The notes: generated by a model from the sequence alone, not told the origin. A DNA stretch of 64,000 nt from Longispora sp040681875 (GCF_040681875.1 NZ_JBFAZP010000001.1:873601-937600); one strand, 5' to 3'; counted from the stretch's first letter, positions 48,590 through 57,735 are shown. Numbers and translations are program-made.

Positions 48590-50527
48590 TCAGGCGTCGC
48601 CGTAGCCGGCCGCCTGGAGGACGAACAGTTCCCGGTACAGGCCGGTGGGGCGCCCCATCAGCTCCTCGTGGCTGCCGGACTCGGCGATCCGGCCGTGGTC
48701 GAGGACGTAGATCCGGTCGGCGTGCCGGACGTTGGCGAGCCGGTGGGTGATCAGGACGGTCATCCGGTCGGCGGCGGTGGCCCGCAGTTCCTGGAAGAGC
48801 GCGTGTTCGGCGCGCGGGTCGAGCGCGGCGGACGGTTCGTCGCAGATCAGCAGGGGCGCGGCGCGGAAGAAGCCCCGGGCGGCGGCCACCCGTTGCCACT
48901 GGCCCTGGGACAGTTCCTGGCCGCCCTTGAAGCTGCGGTCCAGCAGGGTCCGGTACCCGTCGGGCAGGTCCGTGATCATGTCGTGTGCCTCGGCGGCGCG
49001 CGCGGCGGACTCCAGGTCGGCCCGGGTGGCGGTCCGGGACTGGTCGCCGATCCGGATGTCCTCGCCGGCCGTGAAGGGCCAGTGCGCGAAGTCCTGGCTG
49101 ATCACGGAGACGTGCTCGCGGAGCTGGGCGGCGCCGTAGCCGGCGATGTCGACGCCGTCCCACAGCACCCGGCCGCCGGTCGGTTCGTAGGTGCAGCCGA
49201 GCAGTTTGGACAGGGTGGACTTGCCGCCGCCGTTGGCCCCGACCAGGGCGATCGTCTCCCCGGTCCGGACGGTCAGCGACACCTCCGCCAGGGCCGGGGA
49301 GTCCGCGCCCGGGTAGGTGAGGGTGACCGCGTCGAGGGCGATCTGCCGCGGGGCGGGCGCGTGCCGGTCGCTGACGCGTTCGGCGCGGCGGGCCGTGGTG
49401 TCGCGGACCTCGGCGTAGTCGTGGACGTAGAGGCCGTTCTCGTACACCCCGTTGATGTTGAAGATCAGCATGGACAGGGCGCCGGAGCCGGCCTGGAGGG
49501 CGAACACGGCGGTACCGGCGGCGGCCAGCTCCAGGTTGCCGGAGATGAGCAGGGCGCCGAGGAGCACGTACACGCCGGCGGTGGCGACGCCCGACAGCGA
49601 GCCGCCGATCGCGCGGGCGGCGGTCTGTTCGCGGGCCACCTGCAGGTCGGTGCCGAGGATGGCGCGCAGCAGCCGGCCGTACCGGGTCAGCAGGTACCCG
49701 GACAGGTTGAACGCGCGGACCTCCCCGGCGTGCCGGCGGTCGGACAGCAGGTAGCCGAACGTCCAGGACCGCCGGGCCCGGGCCAGCCACTGCACCTGCC
49801 CCAGGTAGGACGCCCGGGCGGCGCGCACCGCGCCCCAGCCCTCCGGCAGCGCGGCGACGACCAGAACAGGCAGCAGCACGGGGTGGATGACCAGCAGGGC
49901 CGCGCCGACGGCGAAGAACCGGACCCCGCTGGTGATCAGGTCGACGGCGTTGTCCACGAGCTGGCCGAGGGAGTGCAGGCCCCGGTTGCGGGCGCGTTGC
50001 ACGTCGTCGGCGTAGGAGTCGTCGTCGTATGCGGACAGTTCCACCCTGCTGGTCACGCCGAGCAGGTGCAGTTCGGCGGCGGTCTGGACCCGGGGCGACA
50101 GCCGGGCCTGCGCCCAACCGGCCGCCGTGGACAGGGTCGCGCGGGCGGCGGTCGCGGCCATCACCCAGGCCAGCGCGGGGATCGCGGCCCGGACCCGGTC
50201 CGGGGTCGGCCCGGTGGCCAGCAGGGACTCCAGGACGCCCCGGGTGGCCAGCAGCCCGAACGCGGTCATCAGTCCGGCGGCGACCTGGAGCACCACGGTC
50301 GCGGCGGTGTCGAACCTGCTCGCCGACCACGCGAGGCCGAACGCCATCCGCAGCAGGGCGGGCAACCGCAGCAGCACGGTACGGAACCGGGTGTCGACGA
50401 GCTGGGCCGTGAACTTGTGCCAGTGCGCGTCGTCGGCGAGTTCCAGGTCGACCTCGAGGTCGAGGATCCCCTGGTCCTGGACGGGGATCGCCTGGGCGGG
50501 GGCGTGCTCGCGGGTCGGGTTGTCCAT
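48590..50527 (-). CDS. ABC transporter, fused permease and ATPase (half-exporter)
   Basis: ATG at 50527 with GGAGG upstream. The 645-residue protein has an N-terminal six-span permease (about 70-350: AAGLMTAFGLLATRGVLESLLATGP, VRFFAVGAALLVIHPVLLPVLVVAAL and others) and a C-terminal ATPase with Walker A GANGGGKST, a Q-loop (ISQD), the signature LSQGQWQR (LSGGQ variant), Walker B LLICDEPSAALD and the H-loop LITHRL. As a half-size exporter it should act as a homodimer to move a lipid, peptide or drug out. The substrate is unknown. Confidence 0.92.
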   Translation of the reverse strand: MDNPTREHAPAQAIPVQDQGILDLEVDLELADDAHWHKFTAQLVDTRFRTVLLRLPALLRMAFGLAWSASRFDTAATVVLQVAAGLMTAFGLLATRGVLESLLATGPTPDRVRAAIPALAWVMAATAARATLSTAAGWAQARLSPRVQTAAELHLLGVTSRVELSAYDDDSYADDVQRARNRGLHSLGQLVDNAVDLITSGVRFFAVGAALLVIHPVLLPVLVVAALPEGWGAVRAARASYLGQVQWLARARRSWTFGYLLSDRRHAGEVRAFNLSGYLLTRYGRLLRAILGTDLQVAREQTAARAIGGSLSGVATAGVYVLLGALLISGNLELAAAGTAVFALQAGSGALSMLIFNINGVYENGLYVHDYAEVRDTTARRAERVSDRHAPAPRQIALDAVTLTYPGADSPALAEVSLTVRTGETIALVGANGGGKSTLSKLLGCTYEPTGGRVLWDGVDIAGYGAAQLREHVSVISQDFAHWPFTAGEDIRIGDQSRTATRADLESAARAAEAHDMITDLPDGYRTLLDRSFKGGQELSQGQWQRVAAARGFFRAAPLLICDEPSAALDPRAEHALFQELRATAADRMTVLITHRLANVRHADRIYVLDHGRIAESGSHEELMGRPTGLYRELFVLQAAGYGDA

Positions 50528-50805
50528 GGACCGCCTCCAGACAGAGTGGGACAGACCATTCCAACACCGGAAACACCCATTGTGGGGTACCGGGCGGGTC
50601 CGGTAGCCGATAGCGGATTCCGCCGCCGGGGCCGTCACCTGTGCCGGGGCGCCGGTCCGGGGTCGCGGGCGGGCGGCACGCGCCTCGCGCGGGGCCCGGG
50701 GGCGGAGTGCCGGGCGACGCGCGTGCCGACAACATGAAACCGGACTAAATATCCCATAGTATTCGGCGCGCACCCTCTGCCCCCGACGATCGGAAGTTCT
50801 CCGCC

Positions 50806-51663
50806 ATGCTCACCCGTCGCATCGTCGCCGTCTGCGCTCAGGCGGTCGAGGCCCCGTGGTTCCACACCGTCAGCGCCGCCGTCATCGTGCTCAACGCGGT
50901 CGTGCTGGCCGTCGAGACGTACCAGTCGGCCGTCGACGCGATCGGCCCGCTACTCACGTTCCTGGACACCGCGTGCCTGACGTTCTTCGTCCTCGAACTC
51001 GCGACCCGGTTCGTCGCGTGCGGCAAGCGGCCCCAGGACTTCTTCGCCAACCCGTGGAACATCTTCGACCTGGTGGTCGTCCTGCTCGCCTTCACGCCCG
51101 GCGTCCGGGAGAACGCGACCCTGCTCCGGCTGGCCCGGCTCGCCCGGGTCCTGCGGGTGATCCGGATCTTCCCCACGATGCGGATCCTGGCCCGCGCGGT
51201 GTGGCGGAGCCTGCCGGGGGCGGCGAGCCTGCTCGTGATGGGCATGATCATGCTGTTCCTGTACGGCATGCTCGGCTGGATGCTGTTCAGCGAGCGGCTG
51301 CCGGAGCAGTACGGCTCGATCGGCCAGGCCGTCCTCACCCTGTTCTTCCTGATGGTGTTCGACAACCTGACGGACACGGTGCGCGCCGGGATGGCCGTGT
51401 CCCCGTGGACGGTGCTCTACTTCGTGTCGTTCGTGCTGCTGGCCGGCTTCCTGATGGTCAACATCCTGCTCGGCGTGGTGCTCAACTCGCTCGACGAGGC
51501 GCGCACCATCGAACTCGCGGAGAACGACGAGGCCCCGCGGCCGTCGACCGGCCCGCCCCCGTTGGCCGAGCGGTTGGCGGCGCTGCGGATCTCGATCACG
51601 GAGCTGGAGGCGGAGGTGGCCGCGACGGAGGCCGGCAGGGAACGCGAGGAGATCCGGGCCTGA
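50806..51663 (+). CDS. One-domain voltage-gated ion channel (NaChBac-type) with unusual filter
   Basis: The 285-residue protein has six membrane segments: S1 (TVSAAVIVLNAVVLAVET), S2-S3, a S4 voltage sensor with Arg every third residue (LLRLARLARVLRVIRIFP), pore helix and filter, S6 (LLAGFLMVNILLGVVLNSLDEA), and a coiled coil near the end. Aligned with bacterial Na+ channels, the filter TLESW is replaced by VFDNL (LFFLMVFDNLTDTV), with Asp at the key Glu position and no Trp. It should form a tetrameric cation channel in the plasma membrane, with selectivity that may differ from Na+. It converges with the LamG gene. Confidence 0.93.
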   Translation: MLTRRIVAVCAQAVEAPWFHTVSAAVIVLNAVVLAVETYQSAVDAIGPLLTFLDTACLTFFVLELATRFVACGKRPQDFFANPWNIFDLVVVLLAFTPGVRENATLLRLARLARVLRVIRIFPTMRILARAVWRSLPGAASLLVMGMIMLFLYGMLGWMLFSERLPEQYGSIGQAVLTLFFLMVFDNLTDTVRAGMAVSPWTVLYFVSFVLLAGFLMVNILLGVVLNSLDEARTIELAENDEAPRPSTGPPPLAERLAALRISITELEAEVAATEAGREREEIRA

Positions 51664-51670
51664 CCCGGGT

Positions 51671-51701
51671 CCGGTCCGGGGGAACGCCTCCCCCGGACCG
51701 G
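51671..51701. terminator. Bidirectional hairpin between channel and LamG genes
   Basis: CCGGTCCGGGGGA (51671-51683) and TCCCCCGGACCGG (51689-51701) are perfect 13-base arms with a 5-base loop. They lie in the 49-base gap between the two convergent genes. Confidence 0.85.
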
Positions 51702-51712
51702 ACCGGTCGCCG

Positions 51713-52444
51713 CTACGGCAGCGCGTACTTCGTGCGCAGGTAGTTGTCCGTCGCCGTGCGGTCCGCGTCCGACAGGGCGCTCTGGTAGACGATGACCTCG
51801 GCGAGGTCGCCGACCATGAAGTACGAGGAGAACCAGGAGCCGATCGACACCAGGGTCCAGCCCGTGTTGGTGGAGAAGGTGTGGCTGGACTTCAGCACGC
51901 CGTCGCGGTACACCCGCATGGTGTTGCCGTCGTAGCGGGCCGACAGGGCGTGGTAGACCTTGTTGTTCCCGATCGTGCTCGTACAGACCGGCATGTTGTT
52001 GCCCAGCCCCACGAACAGGGCCTGGTTGCTGTTCTCCCAGCGCATCTGGTTGTTGGGGTAGTTGCCGCCCGGGCCGAGGATCATGCTGTAGCCCGAGGAC
52101 TTACTGTTCTTGCCGACCACGAACACCGAGAAGGTGAACGGGTTCACCGGCGACGGGAAGTACATCGACTGCGCGCCGTTGAACCGCAGCGCCGGCTGGC
52201 CGTTCACCGCGTTCTGCACGAGCTGGGGCTGGCGGGCCGGCGTCGCCATGACGGCGTGGTGGCCGCCGCCGCTCTGGTCGGCCCAGTTGGACACGCTGGA
52301 CCCGTTCACCGTCACGCCCGCGTCGGCGCGCAACCAGGCGATGGACCCGGCGGCGGGCGCGCCGGCCGCCTGGGCGGGCAGGGGAACCGCCAGTATCCCG
52401 GCCAGCACGAGTGCCAGGCCTACCGCGTATCGGCGTAGCTTCAT
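51713..52444 (-). CDS. Secreted LamG/concanavalin-fold protein
   Basis: The 243-residue precursor has a signal peptide (LALVLAGILAVPLPAQAAG). One domain follows, with WLRADAGVTVNGSSVSNWADQSG, PALRFNGAQSMYFPS, FTFSVFVVGKNSKSSG, YDGNTMRVYRDGVLKSS and GDLAEVIVYQSALSDADR. This is the strand sequence of the LamG/pentraxin-like sugar-binding fold. There is no catalytic domain, so it may bind polysaccharide or be an adhesion protein. Its promoter region is shared with the LuxR-type regulator, with twin palindromes between them. Confidence 0.88.
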   Translation of the reverse strand: MKLRRYAVGLALVLAGILAVPLPAQAAGAPAAGSIAWLRADAGVTVNGSSVSNWADQSGGGHHAVMATPARQPQLVQNAVNGQPALRFNGAQSMYFPSPVNPFTFSVFVVGKNSKSSGYSMILGPGGNYPNNQMRWENSNQALFVGLGNNMPVCTSTIGNNKVYHALSARYDGNTMRVYRDGVLKSSHTFSTNTGWTLVSIGSWFSSYFMVGDLAEVIVYQSALSDADRTATDNYLRTKYALP

Positions 52445-52541
52445 GAGTCAGCCCTTCCGTCGTCGCGTCGGGCGGCCGGTCGGGCAGCCCGAGCAACAGC
52501 GTCGGGCTGACACAGATGACGGTCAATGAATATCGCCTCCC

Positions 52542-52557
52542 GTGCGCGATCACGCAC
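52542..52557. promoter_or_regulatory. Operator-like palindrome, copy 1
   Basis: GTGCGCGATCACGCAC is an inverted repeat (arms GTGCG/CGCAC around CGATCA), and the same 16 bases recur exactly 81 bp further on. The 315-base gap lies between the secreted LamG gene and the LuxR-type regulator. Confidence 0.6.
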
Positions 52558-52622
52558 GAGCGCGACTCCCACTCATTCCGGGCCACAACCAGCAAGGACA
52601 CAAAAATCCGACGGGTACCCGG

Positions 52623-52638
52623 GTGCGCGATCACGCAC
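52623..52638. promoter_or_regulatory. Operator-like palindrome, copy 2
   Basis: Identical to the copy at 52542-52557. It lies 122 bases before the regulator start. An autoregulatory site for the adjacent DNA-binding protein is the simplest reading. Confidence 0.6.
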
Positions 52639-52759
52639 TCCGTCCATCGTGGATCCAGACGATGCCATCGACATTCGTCATCCGCTATGGTGGGCCTCAC
52701 GCTCGGCCCGGCACGCCCCGGCACGGGGGTGCGCCGGCACGGTCTGGGAGGTGATCGAC

Positions 52760-53917
52760 GTGGCCGACCCGGACCCGGTCGTCCCCGGCGCCCCGGTGCC
52801 GTCGCTCGTCCGCTGGGGCCGCTCCCCGGACGCGGACCTCGTCTACCGCACCCTCGTCACCTGCGGACCCCGGCCCGTCGCCCGGCTCGCCGCCGACCTC
52901 GGCCTGCCGGCGCGCCGGGTCCGCGACGCCCTGGCCGAACTGTGCGCCATCGGGGCCGTCCGGACCGACCCCCGGCGGCGCTGGTGGCCGCACCCGCCCG
53001 CCGACGTCGTCGCCGAACTCCGCCGGAGCAGGACCCGCCTCGTCGACCAGGACGAGCAGGCCCAGCGGCACGAGTACCTGGTGGGCCAGCTCGTACCCGA
53101 CCGGGCGCTCGTCCTGGGCGCCGGCATCCGGCACCTGCCCAGCCGGCAGGCCGCCCGGGACCGGCTGGCCACGCTGGTCGCCGTCGAACGCTACGAGCAC
53201 CTGGCCATGAACACCGAGCAGACCGTCAACGCCGAGGTCGCCCGGGCCGCGATCCCGATCCACCGGACGCTCCTGGCGAGGGGCGTGCGGACCCGCGCCC
53301 TCGGCCCGCCACCCGCCGACGGCGACAGCCTGCGCCCCGAGATCCGGGAGCTGCGCCGGTTGCGGATCGAGGGCCGCGAAACGCTGGACGTACCCCTCAA
53401 GTTGTTCGTCGTGGACCGCAGGGTCGCGCTGTTCCCCGTCGTCCCGCACGACTACGACCGGGGGTTCCTGGAGATCTCCCAGCCGCCGATCGTCGAGGCG
53501 CTGCTCGCCCAGTTCGAACGGCACTGGGAGCGGGCGGCGCACCCGGAGGAGCACGCCGTGTCGCAGATCGTCCTGACGGCCCGGGAGCAGGCCCTGATCG
53601 CGCTGCTCGTCCAGGGCCACACCGATCAGACGGCGGCCCGCGAACTCCAGATCGGGGTCCGCACCGTGACCAAGATCCTCCGGGGGCTGATGGACCGGCT
53701 GGAGGTGGAGAACCGGTTCCAGCTCGGCCTGGCGCTCGGCACCCTGCGCGCGGCCCGGCTCCCGGACCGGCCGACCCCGCCCCCTTCCGAGGTCGCCCCG
53801 GTAGCCCCGCCGCCCGGTTTCCCGGCCAGACCCGGGTTGTCCGGGCGGTCCGGGTCGCGCGGACGGTCCAGGCCGTCCGCCCCACCGCCCACCCCGCACC
53901 CACAGGAGTCCCGATGA
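52760..53917 (+). CDS. LuxR-type transcriptional regulator with TrmB-like N-terminus
   Basis: The GTG at 52760 has GGAGGTGAT eight bases upstream, a near-perfect ribosome site. The 385-residue protein has a winged-helix-like N-terminus (DLVYRTLVTCGPRPVARLAADLGLPARRVRDALAELCAIGAVRTD), a central sensor-like domain with a PLD-like beta core (ERYEHLAMNTEQTVNAE, ETLDVPLKLFVVDRRVALFPV), and a C-terminal LuxR helix-turn-helix (LTAREQALIALLVQGHTDQTAARELQIGVRTVTKILRGLM). The last 55 residues are Pro/Arg-rich. It overlaps the small peptide gene by four bases (ATGA). Confidence 0.9.
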   Translation: MADPDPVVPGAPVPSLVRWGRSPDADLVYRTLVTCGPRPVARLAADLGLPARRVRDALAELCAIGAVRTDPRRRWWPHPPADVVAELRRSRTRLVDQDEQAQRHEYLVGQLVPDRALVLGAGIRHLPSRQAARDRLATLVAVERYEHLAMNTEQTVNAEVARAAIPIHRTLLARGVRTRALGPPPADGDSLRPEIRELRRLRIEGRETLDVPLKLFVVDRRVALFPVVPHDYDRGFLEISQPPIVEALLAQFERHWERAAHPEEHAVSQIVLTAREQALIALLVQGHTDQTAARELQIGVRTVTKILRGLMDRLEVENRFQLGLALGTLRAARLPDRPTPPPSEVAPVAPPPGFPARPGLSGRSGSRGRSRPSAPPPTPHPQESR

Positions 53918-54066
53918 GTACCCGTCGCCGTCGCCTCGCCCTTGTCCTTCTCGCCCTCCTGGCCGGGCTCGCGATCGCCGGGGCGGGCGGAGGGGGTGGC
54001 AGCGTGACCAGCTTCGACGAGCCGCCGGCGTGGCCATGGTGCGGCGGCTGCATCACCAGCGACTGA
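53914..54066 (+). CDS. Small exported/membrane peptide co-encoded with the LuxR regulator
   Basis: ATG at 53914 with AGGAG upstream; it overlaps the regulator stop codon. The 50-residue product begins with a basic cluster (MSTRRRRLALV), has one hydrophobic core (LLALLAGLAIAGAG), a glycine run, and a polar end with EPPAWPWCGGCITSD. It has the form of a signal-peptide-led exported peptide or an N-anchored peptide; the C-terminal WPWCGGC could be a mature peptide or a disulphide-forming tip. Translational coupling to a LuxR-type regulator suggests that the two are one functional unit. Confidence 0.75.
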   Translation: MSTRRRRLALVLLALLAGLAIAGAGGGGGSVTSFDEPPAWPWCGGCITSD

Positions 54067-54121
54067 CCGGGGCGCGCCGCCTGCCCGGGCGGGGGAACGG
54101 GCAGGCGCCCGCCGCCGTCGG

Positions 54122-54355
54122 GTGACGAGGGGTCTGCGTGCGTGGCGCGGCGCGACGAGGTCCGGGTCAGCGTGGACAGCACGGAGTGACGAGGTCCGGA
54201 TCAACGTGGACAGCACGGAGTGACGAGGTCCGGGTCAGCGTGGACAGCCTGGCGTGTCGAGGTCCGAGTCAGCGTGCACAGCACGGAATGACTAGGTCCG
54301 GGCCAGGGCTTGGCGCGGCGTGACGAGAGGCCAACGTGCACAACACGGGGTGCCG
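54122..54355. repeat. 34-bp tandem repeat x6-7
   Basis: Copies start at about 54124, 54154, 54188, 54222, 54256, 54290 and 54322, with the core GACGAGGTCCGGGTCAGCGT followed by GGACAGCACGGAGT. They fill most of the 355-base gap between the small peptide gene and the MMPL gene. No gene is visible in it. Confidence 0.9.
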
Positions 54356-54421
54356 GAGACCGCGCGGGCCCGCGTGGCCGTGACCCCGGGCCGTGGTCCC
54401 GGGGTCACGGCCGTCGCCGGT

Positions 54422-56494
54422 TCAGTCGCGCCGCGCCAGCTTCCCCGGCCACCAGATCCGGTCCCCCAACTGGTGGGCCAGGGCCGGCACGAGCAGCGAC
54501 CGCACCACGATCGTGTCGAGCAGGACCCCGACCATCACCGCCACGCCCACCTCGACCAGGGCCACCAGCGGCAGCACCGCCAGCGCCGCGAACGTGGCCG
54601 CCAGCACCACCCCGGCCGACGTGATCACCCCGCCGGTGACGGCCAGCCCCCGCAGGGTGCCCTCCCGCGTGCCGTGCCGCCCGGACTCCTCCCGGACCCG
54701 GGACATCAGGAAGATGTTGTAGTCGATGCCGAGCGCGATCAGGAACACGAACGCGAACAGCGGGAACGAGGTGTCGGCCCCGGCGAACCCGAAGACGTAC
54801 TCGAACAGCAGCGTGCACAGTCCCAACGTCGCGACGAACGACAGCACCACGGTGCCGATCAGCAGCAGCGGGGCCAGCAGCGAACGCAGCAGCAGGGCCA
54901 GGATCAGGGTGATCAGCGCCAGGACCAGCGGGATGATGACCGTCAGGTCCCGGCGGGACGCGGCCCGGGTGTCCAGCTGCACGGCCGTGAACCCTCCCAC
55001 CACGGCGGAGGCCCCGGGCACCGCGTGCACCGCCTCCCGGAGCCGGCGGACCGTCTCGGCGGCGGCGTCGCCGTCGGCGGGATCGGTCAGGGTCGCGTCG
55101 ATCCGGACGAGCCCGTCCACGACCTTCGGCGGGGCGGCCGGCGCACCCGGGGCACCCGGCCGGCTCGGGTAGGGCACGACGGCGGCCACGCCCGGCACCT
55201 TGGCGGCGGCGACCACGGCGTCCAGGGCCGGGGCGCGGGCGATCACGACGGCCGGACTGCCCGCGCCGGCCGGGAAGTGCCGCCCGATCGCCTGCTGCCC
55301 CTCCACCGAGTCCACGGTCTTCGTGAACGACTCGCTCTGCGGCACTCCCCCGGCGTCGAGGCGGAACAGCCCGCCGGCCAGCACCAGGAGCAGCAGGGTC
55401 GGCACGATCCAGGCGAGCCGGGCGTTGCGCCCGACGAACCCGGCGATCCGGGTCCACCACGGATGGTCGTCCCCCGGCTGCCCCGGCCGGGGCACGAGCG
55501 GCCAGAACGCCCACCGGCCGCCGAGCAGCAGCAGCGCGGGCAGCAGGGTCAACATGACGACCAGGGCGGCGAGCACCCCGGCGGCCCCGACCGGCCCGAG
55601 CGCCCGGTTGGAGTTGAGGTCGGAGACCAGCAGGCACAGCATGCTCGCGGCGACGGTCAACGCGGACGCGACGATCGCGGGCGCCGCGCCGCGCAGGGCC
55701 GCCAGCATCGCGTCCACGGGCCGGTCGTGGCGGCGGAGCTCCTCGCGGTACCGGGCGATCAGCAGCAGCGCGTAGTCGGTACCGGCGCCGAACACCAGGA
55801 CGGTGAGGATGCCCTGGGCCTGCCCGTTGAGGTCGACGACGTCGTTCTTCGCCAGCGCGTACACGACGGCGGCGGCCGCCGCGTAGGCCACGCCCACGGA
55901 GGCCATCGGAATGATCCACAGCACTGGGCTGCGGTACACGACGAGCAGGATGACCAGCACGACCCCGGCCGTGACCAGCAACAACTGCACGTCGATACCG
56001 CCGAACACGCCGACCAGGTCGGCCACCAGCCCGGCGGGGCCCGCCACGTGCACGACGAGGCCGGGCGGCGCACCGGCCCGGGCCAGCTCCCGCAGCGCCT
56101 CGACGGTGGGCCCGACCTTCTGACTGCCGGCGGTGACCGGCACGAAGACCTGCACGGCCTCCTTGTCGTCGCTCTCCGACGCGAAGACCGCGCCACCGAC
56201 CCCGGCCACCTGGGGCAGCCGGGCGACCACGGCCGCGATCGCGGTGCGGTCCGGTTCGGTCAGACCGCCCCGGCGCTCGAAGACGACCACGGCCGGGGTG
56301 GTCGGCGTACCGGTGAAGGCCGCCGCCTGCTGCTGCGCGCGGGTCGCCTCCGCACTGGCCGGCAGGAACGCGGCGTTGTCGTTCGTCTGGACCTCGGACA
56401 GTTTGCCGGACAGCGGGCCGAGGACCCCGGCGGCCACGAACCAGCCGAGCACGACGAGGGCGGCGACACCGAACGCGTATCGGGACTTGGACAT
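54422..56494 (-). CDS. MMPL/RND family transporter
   Basis: ATG at 56494 (MSKSRYAFGVAALVVLGWF). The 690-residue protein has twelve membrane segments in the RND arrangement: TM1, a large exterior loop (about 40-170), TM2-6, TM7 near 350, a second loop and TM8-12. The proton-relay region near TM4 (VVDLNGQAQGILTVLVFGAGTDYALLL) and its partner in the second half (FVFLIALGIDYNIFLMSRVREE) each contain the D-Y pair typical of MMPL proteins. They export lipids, siderophores or drugs using the proton gradient; the substrate is unknown. Divergent from the S41 peptidase gene. Confidence 0.93.
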   Translation of the reverse strand: MSKSRYAFGVAALVVLGWFVAAGVLGPLSGKLSEVQTNDNAAFLPASAEATRAQQQAAAFTGTPTTPAVVVFERRGGLTEPDRTAIAAVVARLPQVAGVGGAVFASESDDKEAVQVFVPVTAGSQKVGPTVEALRELARAGAPPGLVVHVAGPAGLVADLVGVFGGIDVQLLLVTAGVVLVILLVVYRSPVLWIIPMASVGVAYAAAAAVVYALAKNDVVDLNGQAQGILTVLVFGAGTDYALLLIARYREELRRHDRPVDAMLAALRGAAPAIVASALTVAASMLCLLVSDLNSNRALGPVGAAGVLAALVVMLTLLPALLLLGGRWAFWPLVPRPGQPGDDHPWWTRIAGFVGRNARLAWIVPTLLLLVLAGGLFRLDAGGVPQSESFTKTVDSVEGQQAIGRHFPAGAGSPAVVIARAPALDAVVAAAKVPGVAAVVPYPSRPGAPGAPAAPPKVVDGLVRIDATLTDPADGDAAAETVRRLREAVHAVPGASAVVGGFTAVQLDTRAASRRDLTVIIPLVLALITLILALLLRSLLAPLLLIGTVVLSFVATLGLCTLLFEYVFGFAGADTSFPLFAFVFLIALGIDYNIFLMSRVREESGRHGTREGTLRGLAVTGGVITSAGVVLAATFAALAVLPLVALVEVGVAVMVGVLLDTIVVRSLLVPALAHQLGDRIWWPGKLARRD

Positions 56495-56556
56495 GGGGCA
56501 CACGATAAACCCCGCCCGGGGGGCCATCCGGAGCACTCCCCACTCCGAATGCAGCT

Positions 56557-57735
56557 GTGAACAGGCACATTCTCGACGGGTACGCCCCGGGCGCTCCCGC
56601 ATCCGGTACCCGTCACGTCTGTCGCCCTGCTGCCCCGCGACCCGCCCGGCCGCCGGGCTCGACGTCGACGCGCTCCGCCGGGCACTCCGGCCGGTGCTGG
56701 CCACGCTGCGCGACGGTCACGGTCCGGGCGGCCGATCTGCTGCCCCTGGCGGCCGGCGACCAGCTGGAACTCGTCCTCCGCACCCCGGACGGCGCACGGC
56801 GCGAGCTCCTGGTCTCCGCCCGGCCGGCCGGACCCGCCCCCGTCACGCCACCGAGCGCCGTGCCGCCACCCGCCGTCAACGCCGCCGGCCACGGCTGGGC
56901 GTTCAGCGACGCCGACCACCGGACCGTGGTGCTCCGGGTCGAGCGGATGCACGGGTACCGCGAGGATCTCGAGTGGAGGATCCACGCCGGCGCGGCCGAC
57001 ATCGCCGAGCCCGGGACCGCTCCGTCCGCCGTGGCACTGCTCCGGGACATGGTGCTGGCGGCCCGCGCGGCCGGCAGCGACCACCTGGTCGTCGACGTCC
57101 GGGGCAACACCGGCGGCAACAGCATGTTCGGCGTCTTCCTCGGCTACTTCCTGCACGGGCCGGAACCCGTCCGGACCCTCGATGAGGGCTACCAGGTCCG
57201 CCGATACTCGCGGCTCATGCTGGAGACCTACCCGGCGTTCGGGACGGTCCGACCGGCCGGAGTCGAGGCGACCGGCGGCTACGACTTCCAGCACGAGCTC
57301 GCGTGGCGGGCCGGCGAGGCGACCGGTACGTCACCCGAGGAATGGGCGGAGATCGTCGCCGCGATGCCGAGCTTCGCCGCCGAGGTCGAGGCCGGCGACC
57401 TGGCGGGGGCCTGGAACCCCCGGGTCACCGTCGTGACCGACAGCGGCACCATCAGCGCGGCCTACGACCTGACCACCCTGCTCTGGAGGCTCGGGGCGCG
57501 GACGGTGGGCGTGCCACCCGCCCAGGCCGGCAACTGCTTCACCGACCTGCTGCTGTTCAGCCTGCCGCACTCGGGGATCCGGGTCGGGGTGGCGTACAAG
57601 ATCAGTCTGAAGTTCCCCGACGACCCGGAGCGCGGCAGGCTGTTCCGGCCCGACCGGGAGCTGACCTACGCCGACCTGGCCGCGCACGGCTTCGACCCGC
57701 ACACCGCGCTCCGGGTGGCGCTCGACACCCGTTGA
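56557..57735 (+). CDS. S41 family peptidase, probably frameshifted near its 5' end
   Basis: From about residue 55 the protein is a typical S41 (C-terminal-processing peptidase-like) domain: DHRTVVLRVERMHGYRED, DHLVVDVRGNTGGNSMFGVFLGYFL, VTVVTDSGTISAAYDLTTLL and FSLPHSGIRVGVAYK. The nucleophile region is TDSGTIS. The first 50 residues look like nonsense, whereas the +1-shifted frame over 56650-56725 reads GLDVDALRRALRPVLATLRDGH, the usual S41 N-terminal end. A one- or two-base shift near 56725 would join them, so the gene is either broken or contains a sequencing error. There is no signal peptide. Confidence 0.7.
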   Translation: MNRHILDGYAPGAPASGTRHVCRPAAPRPARPPGSTSTRSAGHSGRCWPRCATVTVRAADLLPLAAGDQLELVLRTPDGARRELLVSARPAGPAPVTPPSAVPPPAVNAAGHGWAFSDADHRTVVLRVERMHGYREDLEWRIHAGAADIAEPGTAPSAVALLRDMVLAARAAGSDHLVVDVRGNTGGNSMFGVFLGYFLHGPEPVRTLDEGYQVRRYSRLMLETYPAFGTVRPAGVEATGGYDFQHELAWRAGEATGTSPEEWAEIVAAMPSFAAEVEAGDLAGAWNPRVTVVTDSGTISAAYDLTTLLWRLGARTVGVPPAQAGNCFTDLLLFSLPHSGIRVGVAYKISLKFPDDPERGRLFRPDRELTYADLAAHGFDPHTALRVALDTR

